Assembly: GCA_025464005.1 (NCBI GenBank)
Contig: JAODBO010000144.1
Span: forward strand, 62,001 to 126,000
Direction of reading: 5' to 3'
DNA from: Acidimicrobiaceae bacterium
GTDB taxonomy: Bacteria; Actinomycetota; Acidimicrobiia; Acidimicrobiales; Bog-793
DNA: 64,000 nucleotides
The position numbers and the translations under genes were made by a program. Under the pieces are notes generated by a model, which was not told the origin of the DNA, did no database searches, and was given only the letters and a program-made list of their open reading frames with translations. Positions 36,536-45,989 of this stretch are shown here, piece after piece; position 1 is the stretch's first letter, and every line of letters starts with the position of its first letter.

Positions 36536-37633
36536 ATGGCGCAGACATCTCGCAGCCGCAGTGGTCGGGGCCCGCAGCGGTCGGGCCCGTCCGGAGGCGG
36601 GCGAGGGACCCAGAATCGCGGCGGCCAGAGCGGTGCTGGCCAGAGCGGTGCTGGCCAGAGCGGTGCCGGCCAGAGGGCTGGCGGCCAGGGCCGTGCGGCG
36701 CAGTCCAACTCGGCCGCCGCCCGTAGCGGCCAAGCGGGGAGCGGACAGCAAGGCGCGCGAGACGCGCGTCGCTCGGCGCAGCGTCCTGGCGCCCCGAGCG
36801 CGCCCGGTCGTCAGGGCGTCGTCCTGGCAGCGGGCGGCCGCCCCGGCGGTTCCGCCGTCGTGGCCGAAACCTCCGGAGCCGTGGCGCTCGCCAGGCTCCT
36901 CGCGGCTCTTCCGGTGCTGGTGGCACTCGTCGGTCTCGTCCTCATCGTTACCGGCACGGTCGTCGTCGGTGCGATCCTGCTCGTCGTCGGAGCGGGCGTG
37001 ACGGTGGCGGGTCGCCTCGTCGGTTCGCCCGCTCGCCTCGCGGCCCGTATCGGCGGCCGTCCGGTAGACCAGGTCGCCGACGCCCGACTGGTCAACCTCG
37101 CCGAGGGGCTCGGCGTGGCTCTCGGTGTCCCGCTTCCCGAGCTGCGCGTGCTCGCGGATCCGGCGCCCAACGCGATCGTGCTCGGGCGCGACCCGGCCTC
37201 GGCCGTCCTCGTGTGCACCACGGGCCTGCTCGAACTCCTCGACCGGATGGAGCTCGAAGGGGTCATCGCCCACGAGCTCGCGCATGTGAAGCGCGGCGAC
37301 GTCGTACGTGATGCGACGGCGACCCGGGCGCTCGGACTCTGGGCTCTCCTCGGCGACGGCGCGGGGCGCGCGATGAGGCGCCTCGAGGGGCCGGAGGCCG
37401 AGTCGCTGGCCGACTTGCGCGCGGTTGGCGTGACCCGATACCCCCCGGGCCTGGCCGCAGCGCTGGAGAAGCTGGACGCGGCGCCGACGGTGCGACCCGG
37501 CGGGCTCGATCCGGTCACCGCGCGCCTCACGGCCGCCCTTTGGTGCGCGACGCTCGACGAGGCGCGCATGGTCGAGCCACGTCGCGGGGTGCTTGAGCTT
37601 TCCGAGCGCGCCGCGGCGCTGCGGGAGCTGTGA
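36536..37633 (+). CDS. M48-family membrane zinc metallopeptidase
   Basis: A 365-aa protein. Residues 1-115 are a disordered, repeat-containing Ser/Gly/Gln/Arg region; about 117-163 carry two transmembrane helices; then comes an M48 (HtpX-like) catalytic domain with ELEGVIAHELAHVKRGD (HExxH zinc site) and a downstream ESLAD segment for the third ligand. HtpX-like proteases take part in membrane-protein quality control. The domain is shorter than HtpX at its C-terminus. The N-terminal extension contains a 15-bp tandem DNA repeat. Confidence 0.85.
   Translation: MAQTSRSRSGRGPQRSGPSGGGRGTQNRGGQSGAGQSGAGQSGAGQRAGGQGRAAQSNSAAARSGQAGSGQQGARDARRSAQRPGAPSAPGRQGVVLAAGGRPGGSAVVAETSGAVALARLLAALPVLVALVGLVLIVTGTVVVGAILLVVGAGVTVAGRLVGSPARLAARIGGRPVDQVADARLVNLAEGLGVALGVPLPELRVLADPAPNAIVLGRDPASAVLVCTTGLLELLDRMELEGVIAHELAHVKRGDVVRDATATRALGLWALLGDGAGRAMRRLEGPEAESLADLRAVGVTRYPPGLAAALEKLDAAPTVRPGGLDPVTARLTAALWCATLDEARMVEPRRGVLELSERAAALREL
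36626..36685 (+). repeat. 15-bp tandem repeat inside the M48 gene
   Basis: CAGAGCGGTGCTGGC occurs at 36626-36640 and 36641-36655, with one change at 36656-36670 and a decayed copy at 36671-36685. It encodes QSGAG repeats in the disordered N-terminus. Because the unit is a multiple of three, copy changes would keep the frame. Confidence 0.9.
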
Positions 37634-37763
37634 AGATCGTCGACGACGTCCGTGCCGCAGGGCGCGCCGGTGTGGGCGGGAGTCGCGGCGCGAGAAGCGC
37701 GGGGCGGTGCCCGGGCCAGGGCTGTACAAGCCCGGACCGGCGTGATGGCGAGGGAGGCTAGGC

Positions 37764-38513
37764 GTGTCAGGACACTCGAAGTGGGCCACGACGAAGCACC
37801 AGAAGGGTGCCAAGGACCAAAAGCGCGGCAAGCTGTTCGCGAAGTTGATCCGCCAGGTGGAGGTCGCTGCTCGCGAGGGCGGAGGTGACATCACCTCGAA
37901 CGCCACGCTCCGCACGATGTTCCAGAAGGCTCGGGATGCCTCCGTCCCCCTCGACACCATCGAACGTGCCGTCAAGCGGGGCACCGGCGAGCTCGAGGGC
38001 GTCCGCTACGAGGCGATCTCCTACGAGGGCTACGCCGCCTCGGGTGTCGCCGTCATCGTCGAGTGCCTCACCGACAACCGGAACCGCACGGGCTCCGAGG
38101 TCAGGACGATCTTCTCGCGCAACGGCGGATCGATGGCCGAGCCGGGCGCGGTTGCCTGGCAGTTCGAGCGCAAGGGCGTCGTGTCGCTGCCGCGTAGCAT
38201 CCCGGAGGACGATCTGATGGCGGTCGTGCTGGACGCAGGAGCCGAGGACCTGCGTGACGAGGGCGAGGCCTGGGTGATCTACACGCCACCCAACCAGCTC
38301 GCAGCAGTGCGCACCGCCCTCGAGGAGGCCTCGATGCAGGTCGACTCGGCCGAGGCGCACATGGTCTCCTCCACGACGGTCGAGGTCGCCGACGAGAACA
38401 CGGCTCGCAAGGTCCTCCACCTGCTCGAGCTGCTCGAGGACCACGACGACGTGCACAACGTCTGGTCGAACTTCGACATCCCGGACGCGATCCTCGAACA
38501 GGTGAGCGTCTGA
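37764..38513 (+). CDS. yebC: YebC/PmpR-family regulator/translation factor
   Basis: A 249-aa protein with the complete YebC pattern: SGHSKWATTKHQKGAKDQKR at the N-terminus, then GGDITSNATLRTMFQKARDA, YEGYAASGVAVIVECLTDN and the C-terminal WSNFDIPD. YebC proteins act as DNA-binding regulators and, in more recent work, as factors that help ribosomes through proline stretches. Its position directly before ruvC is conserved in many bacteria. The start is GTG 37764. Confidence 0.97.
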   Translation: MSGHSKWATTKHQKGAKDQKRGKLFAKLIRQVEVAAREGGGDITSNATLRTMFQKARDASVPLDTIERAVKRGTGELEGVRYEAISYEGYAASGVAVIVECLTDNRNRTGSEVRTIFSRNGGSMAEPGAVAWQFERKGVVSLPRSIPEDDLMAVVLDAGAEDLRDEGEAWVIYTPPNQLAAVRTALEEASMQVDSAEAHMVSSTTVEVADENTARKVLHLLELLEDHDDVHNVWSNFDIPDAILEQVSV

Positions 38514-38563
38514 CGGTCGGGTCCGACCGCGGCGGCATCCGCGGTGGTGCGACAGTGGGCAAC

Positions 38564-38569
38564 TAGCAT
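38564..38569 (+). promoter_or_regulatory. ruvC -10 box, leaderless arrangement
   Basis: TAGCAT is followed after 7 nt (cgaacgc) by GTG 38577. It fixes the ruvC start and predicts a leaderless ruvCAB transcript. Confidence 0.5.
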
Positions 38570-38576
38570 CGAACGC

Positions 38577-39089
38577 GTGTTTGTCCTCGGGATCGATCCA
38601 GGCCTGTCGCGCTGCGGCTACGGGTGCGTCGAACAACTAGCGGGTCGCCAGCGTGCAGTGGCCGCCGGCGTGCTCACGACCGAGCGGGACCTGCCGCTCC
38701 CCGAGCGACTCGCGACGCTGCGTCGGGACTTGGGTGAGCTCGTGCTCGAGCACTCGCCGGACGTCGTGGTGGTCGAGCGGGTGTTCTTCCAGACCAACGT
38801 GCGCACGGCGATGTCGGTCGGGCAGGCGAGCGGGGTCGCCTTGCTCACCGCCTCGGAGGCGGGCTGCGCGATCGCGGAGTACAGCTCCAACGAGGTGAAG
38901 CTGGCCGTCACCGGTTACGGCGCGGCGACCAAGCAGCAGGTCCAGCGGATGGTAGCGACGCTGCTCGACCTGCCGAGCGTTCCGCGGCCGGCCGATGCTG
39001 CGGACGCCCTCGCGCTCGCGCTGTGCCACCTCGCCGCGTCGAGATCGAGCCGCCTTCGGGTCGCGGGCGCGGCGGGCGGTTCCGGGTGA
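38577..39089 (+). CDS. ruvC: Holliday-junction endonuclease RuvC
   Basis: A 170-aa RNase-H-fold nuclease that cuts four-way junctions. [12 protein letters not shown] carries the first catalytic Asp, [10 protein letters not shown] the Glu, and [15 protein letters not shown] the C-terminal Asp residues. The track starts 33 nt earlier; GTG 38577 (FVLGIDPG) matches the family N-terminus and the -10 box. The stop overlaps ruvA by 4 bp (GTGA). Confidence 0.95.
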   Translation: MFVLGIDPGLSRCGYGCVEQLAGRQRAVAAGVLTTERDLPLPERLATLRRDLGELVLEHSPDVVVVERVFFQTNVRTAMSVGQASGVALLTASEAGCAIAEYSSNEVKLAVTGYGAATKQQVQRMVATLLDLPSVPRPADAADALALALCHLAASRSSRLRVAGAAGGSG

Positions 39090-39712
39090 TCGGGTCGGTG
39101 CGCGGCACACTCACCGAGCGCTTCGCGACGGGCGACAGCGCCGCCGACCTCGTCGTCGACGTCGGGGGCGTCGGCTACCGCCTGCTCGTCGGCGCGCGCT
39201 GCGCCGCTGGGCTCGGGCCGGTCGGCGGGAGCGTCGCGCTCGCGGTCCATACGCACGTGCGCGAAGGCGCCATCACCCTCTACGGATTCGCCGAGCCGAC
39301 CGAGCGCCGAGCGTTCGAGCTGCTCATCGGCGCGCACGGCATCGGGCCGGCGCTCGCGCTCGCGATCCTCGGGACCTACTCACCCGCCGAGCTCGCCCGG
39401 GCGGTGTCCGCCGACGACGTCGACGCGCTGATGCTCGTGCCCGGCGTCGGCCGCAAGACGGCCGCCCGGCTCGTGGTCGAGCTCGGCCAGAAGACCGACC
39501 AGCTCGCGGGGCTGCCGGCCGGCGCCTTGCCCGGGACGGTGGGTCGTGGTCACGGCGTTGCGGAGAGCGTGCACTCCGAGGTCGCCGAGGCGCTTTCCGC
39601 GCTCGGCTATGCGCCCGACGAGGTGCGTGGCGCGCTGTTGCGGATCGCCGACGAAGGCACCGTCGAGGAGCTGCTCCGGGGGGCTCTCCGAGAGCTCGCT
39701 CCGCTCCGGTGA
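39086..39712 (+). CDS. ruvA: Holliday-junction branch-migration protein RuvA
   Basis: A 208-aa protein that binds junctions and loads RuvB. It has an N-terminal OB-like domain (VIGSVRGTL...[11 protein letters not shown]), two helix-hairpin-helix motifs ([12 protein letters not shown] and [16 protein letters not shown]) and the C-terminal RuvB-binding domain ([15 protein letters not shown]). GTG 39086 overlaps the ruvC stop, and its own stop overlaps ruvB, so ruvCAB is translated as a coupled set. Confidence 0.95.
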   Translation: MIGSVRGTLTERFATGDSAADLVVDVGGVGYRLLVGARCAAGLGPVGGSVALAVHTHVREGAITLYGFAEPTERRAFELLIGAHGIGPALALAILGTYSPAELARAVSADDVDALMLVPGVGRKTAARLVVELGQKTDQLAGLPAGALPGTVGRGHGVAESVHSEVAEALSALGYAPDEVRGALLRIADEGTVEELLRGALRELAPLR

Positions 39713-40893
39713 GTCCGAGGCGGGAGGTCCTCGATCTCCGGAACGAACCGGAGGCCGAAGCCGACGCGACGGGCGCTCTCGAGGTCGGCGAGTCACGTGC
39801 CGTCGGGCTCGAGGCGGTGGCCGCGGAAGAGGTACTCGAAGCGGGCATCCGCCCGCGCCGACTGGCGGACTTCGTCGGCCAGTCGGCGGTGCGGGGCCAT
39901 CTCGAGATCGTGCTCGAGGCTGCGCGACGGCGCGGCCAGCCCTCCGACCACCTGCTCTTCGCCGGCCCGCCGGGCCTCGGCAAGACCACCTTGGCCGGGA
40001 TCGTGGCGACCGAGATGGGGGCAGGGCTCCGCATCACCTCCGGACCGGCGCTCGGTCGCGGAGGCGACGTGGCCGCGCTGCTCACCGAGCTGCAGCCCGG
40101 CGACGTCCTCTTCATCGACGAGATCCACCGCCTCAACCGCGCGGTCGAGGAGATCCTCTACCCGGCGATGGAGGACTTCCAGATCGACATCGTCATCGGC
40201 AAGGGGCCGACGGCCCGCTCGGTCCGCCTCGAGCTGCCGCCGTTCACCCTCGTCGGAGCCACGACGCGCACGGGCCTCGTCACCGGGCCGCTGCGGGACC
40301 GGTTCGGCTTCGTCGAATCGCTCGAGCTGTACACGACTGGCGAGCTCGAGCAGATCGTGCGACGCACGGCGCGCCTTCTCGGCGTGACCTGCGACGATGC
40401 GGGGGCGGCCGAGATAGCGTCCCGCTCACGCGGGACCCCGCGTCTCGCGATCCGTTTGCTCCGGAGGGTGCGCGATTTCGTCGAGGTGCGCGGCACGGGG
40501 GAGATCACGCTCGAGTCGGCCCGGGAGGGATGTGCGCTGTTCGGCGTCGACACGCTCGGGCTCGACCGGCTCGACCGGCGGCTGCTCGACGTGTTGTGCG
40601 TACGCTTCGCCGGCCGGCCCATCGGACTTACCACCCTCGCGGTCAGTGTGGGCGAGGAGCCCGAGACGGTCGAAGACGTCTACGAGCCCTACCTGCTCCA
40701 AGCCGGTCTCGTCATGCGCACGCCGAGGGGGCGCATGCCCGGACCGGCGGCGTGGGCACACCTCGGACTGGCGGACCCGGAAAGTCTCGCGAGCCCGGCC
40801 GGCGCCGAGGACGACGAGCTGGAGGGATCGTCCCGGGTGAGCGGGGGCGAACGTGACCCGGGAAGCGCTTCGCGCCTGTTCGATGCCAGCTAG
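39709..40893 (+). CDS. ruvB: Holliday-junction helicase RuvB
   Basis: A 394-aa AAA+ motor. Walker A is GPPGLGKTT (about 86), Walker [13 protein letters not shown], sensor [20 protein letters not shown], and the arginine-finger and winged-helix domain follows ([24 protein letters not shown]). The usual SGPALE(K/R)xGDLA segment reads [12 protein letters not shown] here, a mild variant. About 40 acidic residues precede the core and about 40 follow it, making the protein longer than the ~340-aa norm. The start GTG 39709 overlaps the ruvA stop. Confidence 0.96.
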   Translation: MSPRREVLDLRNEPEAEADATGALEVGESRAVGLEAVAAEEVLEAGIRPRRLADFVGQSAVRGHLEIVLEAARRRGQPSDHLLFAGPPGLGKTTLAGIVATEMGAGLRITSGPALGRGGDVAALLTELQPGDVLFIDEIHRLNRAVEEILYPAMEDFQIDIVIGKGPTARSVRLELPPFTLVGATTRTGLVTGPLRDRFGFVESLELYTTGELEQIVRRTARLLGVTCDDAGAAEIASRSRGTPRLAIRLLRRVRDFVEVRGTGEITLESAREGCALFGVDTLGLDRLDRRLLDVLCVRFAGRPIGLTTLAVSVGEEPETVEDVYEPYLLQAGLVMRTPRGRMPGPAAWAHLGLADPESLASPAGAEDDELEGSSRVSGGERDPGSASRLFDAS

Positions 40894-40965
40894 CGGGGTG
40901 TCCGACCGGGCGACGGGCGCGCGGCTACAGTGCGATGCGCACTATCCGCTGACGACTGGTCCTTG

Positions 40966-41514
40966 ATGCCCGTTCACCTGCTATCTGCCCACGCCGGGAT
41001 CACCGGATTCGTTCTCGCCGCCACTGCGAAGAAGAGCTCCGGCGGTTCGTCGGTCTTCCTCATCCTGATCGTGGTCATGCTCGCGGTCTACATGCTCTGG
41101 CTGCGGCCGCAGCGCCGGCGCCAGCAGGCCGCGGCCCAGGCGAAGCGACAGGCCGAGGTCGGTGACGAGGTGGTCACCTCAGCCGGGATCTACGGCCGGG
41201 TGGTCAGCTTCGACGGTGACCGTGCTCTGGTGGAGATCGCACCCGGTACCACGATCGAGGTCGCGAGGAGGGCGCTCGGCCAACGGGTCGATCCCGTCGG
41301 CGACGAGCCCGACTCCGATGAGGCCGACGCCAGCAGCGGCTTCGGTCATCCGGGCTACGACGGACACGACGACCTCGACGGACCGGACGACTCGACGAGC
41401 CCATCTGCCACCGACGGCCCGGCGCCTCCCGGCGGTCGGGTGGAGGGGACGCACGGCAATCCGTCCGGCTCGGAGGACGATGGCGACGAGAAGGCGCCGG
41501 GAGGCACTTCCTAG
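40966..41514 (+). CDS. yajC: Preprotein translocase accessory protein YajC
   Basis: A 182-aa protein with one transmembrane helix (SVFLILIVVMLAVYMLWLRPQ) and the YajC domain GDEVVTSAGIYGRVVSFDGD...ALVEIAPGTTIEVARRAL. It associates with SecDF. The acidic, glycine-rich tail of about 70 residues is longer than usual. A TACAGT box at 40926-40931 overlaps the track's GTG start (40930), so the ATG at 40966 is preferred. The stop abuts the secD start. Confidence 0.92.
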   Translation: MPVHLLSAHAGITGFVLAATAKKSSGGSSVFLILIVVMLAVYMLWLRPQRRRQQAAAQAKRQAEVGDEVVTSAGIYGRVVSFDGDRALVEIAPGTTIEVARRALGQRVDPVGDEPDSDEADASSGFGHPGYDGHDDLDGPDDSTSPSATDGPAPPGGRVEGTHGNPSGSEDDGDEKAPGGTS

Positions 41515-43017
41515 GTGCGACGCCGGCTAGTCGCGAGCGTCGCACTCAGCTCGCTCGTATGTGTCGGCATGCTTGCTCTCGTCCTCGGGCTGCGGTGGTC
41601 TCCCCAGCTCGGCCTCGACCTGCGTGGTGGTCTCTCGGTCACCTACCAGCCGGCGCGCAAGGTGACCACCTCGGAGCTCCAGACGGTCGTCAACATCATG
41701 TCGGCCCGTGCGAACGCGCTCGGCGTCGCCCAGCCCAACATCACCACCCAGGGCAACGACGTCGTCGTACAGCTCCCCGGCGTGAAGAACGCCCAGACGG
41801 CACTGGCCGAGATCGGCACCACCGCACAGCTCTACTTCCGGCCGGTGCTTTGCGGCGCACCGGCCTTCACGGCGCCGACCTCGAAGGCGACGAGCGTGGC
41901 CTACAAGGTGCCCCCGACGTGTCCTTCGACCTACCGCTACACCTCGGCGTACTTCGTCGCGAGCTCATCGGGCTACAACGTGCCGACGTCGATCGCGCAG
42001 TACCCGCCGTACTCGAGCTATCCGACCACCACTCCCGCCTACGACCAGGACCACGCAAGTCAGAACGTGATCCTGCCCACGGGAGGCCAGGGCTACGCCA
42101 CTCGTTACGTGCTCGGCCCCGCAGCCGCGACCGGCAAGATCATCAAGAGCGCCTCCGCCCAGCTGACGACGAACGGCCAGTGGGTCGTCGACTTCACGCT
42201 CACGGGCGCGGGCCAGACGAGCTTCAACAACATCGCGAGCAAGTACTACGGGACGCTCGTCGCCGACGACCTCGACGGCCAGATCGTCTCCGCTCCGGTC
42301 ATTGCCGCCACGAGCTTCCCCGGCGGTGGGACGGTCAGCGGATCCTTCACGCAAAAGAGCGCCAATGCCCTCGCGCTCCAGCTCAACTACGGCTCGTTCC
42401 CCGTGCGGATGATCCCGCTCACCTCGCAGACCGTGTCGGCGAGCCTCGGCTCGTCGTCGCTGCGCGCCGGCCTGCTCGCCGGCGCGCTCGGTCTGCTGCT
42501 CGTCATGGGCTACACGATCATCTACTACCGCGCTCTCGGCGTCGTGGTCGTGCTCGGGCTGCTCACCACCGGAGCGTTCCTCTACGGGTTCATCTCCGCC
42601 CTCGGCCACTCGTCCCTCGGGCTGACGCTCGACCTTTCGGGCGTCACCGGCCTCATCGTCTCCGTCGGCATCACCGTCGACTCCTACATCGTCTACTTCG
42701 AACGCCTGAAGGATGAGGTCAGGGCCGGCCGGTCGGTGCGCGCCTCGGTCGACAAGGGGTTCAAGAGCGCCTATCGCACGATCCTTTCGGCCGACGCCGT
42801 CTCCTTCCTCGGGGCGCTCGTGCTCTGGCTGCTGTCGATCGGCTCGGTGAAGGGCTTCGCGTTCATGCTCGGGATCTCGACCCTCACCGACGTCGTGACG
42901 GCGTACGTGTTCACGCGTCCCCTCGTCATCCTCCTCGGTAGGAACCGGCTGTTCACTGAGGCGCGCTGGTTCGGTGTGGCTCGCGGCCTCGCCCGAGCCG
43001 CCGAGGAGCCGACGTGA
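41515..43017 (+). CDS. secD: Protein translocase subunit SecD
   Basis: A 500-aa membrane protein that uses the proton gradient to pull exported proteins. It has an N-terminal helix, then LGLDLRGGLSVTYQP, a large periplasmic domain that is Ser/Thr/Tyr-rich around 110-180, and five helices with the SecD motif VTGLIVSVGITVDSYIVYFERLKDE. GTG 41515 directly follows the yajC stop; GGGAGG provides the ribosome site. It overlaps secF by 4 bp. Confidence 0.96.
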   Translation: MRRRLVASVALSSLVCVGMLALVLGLRWSPQLGLDLRGGLSVTYQPARKVTTSELQTVVNIMSARANALGVAQPNITTQGNDVVVQLPGVKNAQTALAEIGTTAQLYFRPVLCGAPAFTAPTSKATSVAYKVPPTCPSTYRYTSAYFVASSSGYNVPTSIAQYPPYSSYPTTTPAYDQDHASQNVILPTGGQGYATRYVLGPAAATGKIIKSASAQLTTNGQWVVDFTLTGAGQTSFNNIASKYYGTLVADDLDGQIVSAPVIAATSFPGGGTVSGSFTQKSANALALQLNYGSFPVRMIPLTSQTVSASLGSSSLRAGLLAGALGLLLVMGYTIIYYRALGVVVVLGLLTTGAFLYGFISALGHSSLGLTLDLSGVTGLIVSVGITVDSYIVYFERLKDEVRAGRSVRASVDKGFKSAYRTILSADAVSFLGALVLWLLSIGSVKGFAFMLGISTLTDVVTAYVFTRPLVILLGRNRLFTEARWFGVARGLARAAEEPT

Positions 43018-44708
43018 GCCCGGACCGGATCCGTCCCGGCTCGGCGCGCAACAAGGGCACACAGCCTCCGGCGAAGCCGCCGCAGGACGCCCCCTCCGAG
43101 GAGTCCGAGCTCGCCCCAGCGGCGACCGTGCCCGACGTGGAGCCCGGCGCGGAGGCCCAGCTCGACTGGACGTCGCTGACAGAGACGTCGCCGGTAGAGA
43201 TGTCGCCGATAGACAGTGCGGTCGAGCCGGAGCGGCTCGACGCGCCGGGCGACGAGGCCGCGATCGCCGAGGACGCGATTGCTGAGCCCGGCGAGTCCGA
43301 GGAGCTCGAGGAGCCGAGCGAGGTCGAGGACCGTCTTCTTGCCCCGGACGAGCAGGTCGCAGTGCCTGAGGAGGTCGTCGCCATACCGGACGAGCGCTCG
43401 CCTCTTCCGCAGGACGACGGCGGCAGTGCAGCTTCTCCTCCGGCGTCGCGAAAGTCGCACGGCTTCTTCAGACGTCTCTACTACGGCGAGACGAACCTCG
43501 ACTTCGTCGGCCGGCGCCGGTGGTGGTTCACGGTCTCGGCGGTGCTCATCCTCGCCGGCGTGATCTCGCTCGCGACGCGCGGTCTCAATCTGGACATCGA
43601 GTTCGTCGGCGGCACGTCCTGGACGGTGCAGTCGCCCTCGCTCAGCGTCACCCAGGTGCGCTCGTCGCTCACGCCGTACAACTTGAACGGCGCGACGATC
43701 ACGATCCTCGGTAGCGGGTCGAAGCGCTCAATCCAGGTCGAGGCCAAGCTTCCGAAGGGCCAGACCTCCACCCAGACCCAGGATCAGTTGGTCAAGGTGG
43801 AGGACACGCTCGCGAACCTCGCCCACGTGAGTCCGCAGCAGGTGAGCATCGAGTCCGTCGGGGCATCGTGGGGAAGCTCGGTGACGAGCAAGGCGATCGA
43901 AGCCCTCATCGTCTTCTTCGTCCTCGTCGCGATCTACATCTCGATCTTCTTCGAGTGGCGGATGGCGGTCGCCGCGATCGTCGCGGTCATCCACGACATC
44001 CTCGTCGTGGTCGGGGTCTACTCGCTCACGGGCTTCGACGTGACGCCGGACACCGTGGTCGCGATCCTGACGATCCTCGGGTACTCGCTGTACGACACGA
44101 TCGTCGTGTTCGACCGCGTCCGGGACAACCTGAAGGGCGTCGGGGCGGGCGGGCGGCTCACGATCTCGGACATCGTCAACCTCTCGATGAACCAGACCCT
44201 TGCGCGCTCGGTGAACACTTCCCTCGTGGCGGTCCTGCCGATCTTCGCGGTCCTCATCCTCGGAGCGGAGATCCTCGGCGCGACGACGCTCCAGTACTTC
44301 GGGTGGGCGCTGTTAATCGGGCTGACGTCCGGCGCGTACTCCTCGATCTTCATCGCCGCGCCGATCGTGGCGATGCTGAAGGAGCGCGAGCCACGCTGGC
44401 GAAGGATCCGTGAGCGCATCGCTACGCGCGGCAGCGATCATCTCGTGCTCAGCCCCGCCGCGCTCGCCGCCGGCCTGTTCGGTAGCGAGGGAGCCTCGCC
44501 GGCCACCAACCGCAGCAGGGCCCGGGCGGCCGCTGCCGCTGCGGCAGCGGGCTCAGCGGCGGCGGGGACAGGGACCGGGGACGAGGAGGGCGACGGACCG
44601 CCGGCGCCGGTCGCTGCCACGTCGGCGCCACGGCGCCCGAGCCCGAGCACCAGGCCCGCGCCCAGACGCCCGAGCGGCGGTCCGAAGCGCAAGGGAGGAC
44701 GGCGCTGA
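43014..44708 (+). CDS. secF: Protein translocase subunit SecF with long acidic N-terminus
   Basis: A 564-aa protein, well above the ~300-430 aa usual for SecF. Residues 1-145 are Glu/Asp/Pro-rich and disordered; the SecF core starts at FRRLYYGETNLDFVGRRRWW and includes LDIEFVGGTSWTV, the six helices, and ILGYSLYDTIVVFDRVRDNLKG. The C-terminal ~90 residues are Ala/Pro/Arg-rich. It partners SecD from the overlapping upstream gene. The stop is in CGCTGA and overlaps the CTG start of serS. Confidence 0.95.
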   Translation: MSPDRIRPGSARNKGTQPPAKPPQDAPSEESELAPAATVPDVEPGAEAQLDWTSLTETSPVEMSPIDSAVEPERLDAPGDEAAIAEDAIAEPGESEELEEPSEVEDRLLAPDEQVAVPEEVVAIPDERSPLPQDDGGSAASPPASRKSHGFFRRLYYGETNLDFVGRRRWWFTVSAVLILAGVISLATRGLNLDIEFVGGTSWTVQSPSLSVTQVRSSLTPYNLNGATITILGSGSKRSIQVEAKLPKGQTSTQTQDQLVKVEDTLANLAHVSPQQVSIESVGASWGSSVTSKAIEALIVFFVLVAIYISIFFEWRMAVAAIVAVIHDILVVVGVYSLTGFDVTPDTVVAILTILGYSLYDTIVVFDRVRDNLKGVGAGGRLTISDIVNLSMNQTLARSVNTSLVAVLPIFAVLILGAEILGATTLQYFGWALLIGLTSGAYSSIFIAAPIVAMLKEREPRWRRIRERIATRGSDHLVLSPAALAAGLFGSEGASPATNRSRARAAAAAAAAGSAAAGTGTGDEEGDGPPAPVAATSAPRRPSPSTRPAPRRPSGGPKRKGGRR

Positions 44709-45937
44709 TCGACCTGCGCGCGGCGAGGAGTGATCCCTCGTCGCTACGGTCGGCGCTGTCGCGAAAGGGCGCCGCGGAGCTGTTCGACGAGCTGCTCGCG
44801 GCCGACGCGACCTGGCGCGAGGCCACGACACGCGTCGACGAGCTGCGCAGTGCTACGAAGCCGAAGGGGCGGCCGTCGGACGAGGAGCGTGCCGCTCTGG
44901 CCAAGACCAAGGCCGAGCTGAAGCTCGCCGAGGCGGAGCTCGAAACGGCGAAGGCGTCGCTCGACGAGCTGCTCTCGCGCGTGCCGAACCCACCCGACGA
45001 GTCGGTGCCGAGCGGGGTGAGCGACGAGGACGCCATCGAGGTCCGCCGCGTCGGCGAGCTCCCCACGTTCGCCTTCGCCTTGCGCGATCACGTCCAGCTC
45101 GGTGGCTTCGACGTCGAGCGAGGCGCCCGGCTCTCCGGGTCCCGCTTCGTCTATCGGATGGGAGCTGGCGCGCTCGTCGAGCTGGCGCTCTATCGCTACG
45201 CGCTCGACCAGCTCGTCGGGCTCGGTTACGTGCCGGTGCTACCCCCCGTGCTCGTCCGCGAGGAGGCGATGTACGGCACTGGGTTCCTCCCGACCGAGGA
45301 GTCGAACCTCTACCGGGTCGAACCGGACGGTCTCTACCTAACCGGCACCTCCGAGGTGGCGCTCGCCGGGCTGCACCTCGGCGAGATCCTCGAACCGGGC
45401 GAGGTCCCGCGCCGCTACGCCGGATACTCGACGTGCTTTCGCCGGGAGGCGGGTGCCGCGGGGCGCGACACGCACGGCATCTTCCGCGTGCACCAGTTCG
45501 ACAAGGTCGAGATGTTCGCGTTCGTCGAACCGGAGCGGTCCTTCGAAGAGCACGAGCGAATGCTGGCCGTCGAGGAGGAGCTCGTCCAGGGTCTCGGTCT
45601 GGCCTATCGCGTGGTCAATGTCGCCGCCGGAGACCTCGGGGCCCCCGCGGCGAAGAAGTACGACATCGAGGCGTGGATCCCGAGCCAGCAGCGCTACCGC
45701 GAGATCACCTCGTGCTCGAACGACACGGACTACCAGGCTCGGCGGCTGGGCACCCGCTATCGGCCGACCGCCGGTGCGGCGCTCCGCTACCCCCACACGC
45801 TGAACGGCACGGCGATGACCGCACGCTGGCTCATCGCGTTGCTCGAGACCTTCCAGGACGAGGGTGGCGCCGTCACCGTCCCGGCCCCGCTCGTGGCGCT
45901 CGGGGCTCCGGCGCGCATCGAGCCTGTGAGCAGCTGA
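44705..45937 (+). CDS. serS: Seryl-tRNA synthetase, CTG start
   Basis: A 410-aa class II synthetase. Read from CTG 44705 the protein begins IDLRAARSDPSSLRSALSRK, exactly where SerS normally starts (MxDLR...P), followed by the tRNA-binding coiled coil (about 28-100) and the core: TGTSEVALAGLH, STCFRREAGAAGRDTHGIFR (motif 2), and NGTAMTARWLIALLE (motif 3). The track starts at GTG 44981, giving 318 aa without the coiled coil. GGGAGG lies 6 nt before the CTG, and no ATG, GTG or TTG occurs in frame between them and 44981. The CTG overlaps the secF stop. Confidence 0.93.
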   Translation: MIDLRAARSDPSSLRSALSRKGAAELFDELLAADATWREATTRVDELRSATKPKGRPSDEERAALAKTKAELKLAEAELETAKASLDELLSRVPNPPDESVPSGVSDEDAIEVRRVGELPTFAFALRDHVQLGGFDVERGARLSGSRFVYRMGAGALVELALYRYALDQLVGLGYVPVLPPVLVREEAMYGTGFLPTEESNLYRVEPDGLYLTGTSEVALAGLHLGEILEPGEVPRRYAGYSTCFRREAGAAGRDTHGIFRVHQFDKVEMFAFVEPERSFEEHERMLAVEEELVQGLGLAYRVVNVAAGDLGAPAAKKYDIEAWIPSQQRYREITSCSNDTDYQARRLGTRYRPTAGAALRYPHTLNGTAMTARWLIALLETFQDEGGAVTVPAPLVALGAPARIEPVSS

Positions 45938-45989
45938 GCTCAGGCTCGGCGCAGGCCGAGCGAGGCGCCAACCAGCCGGCGGTGAGCCG

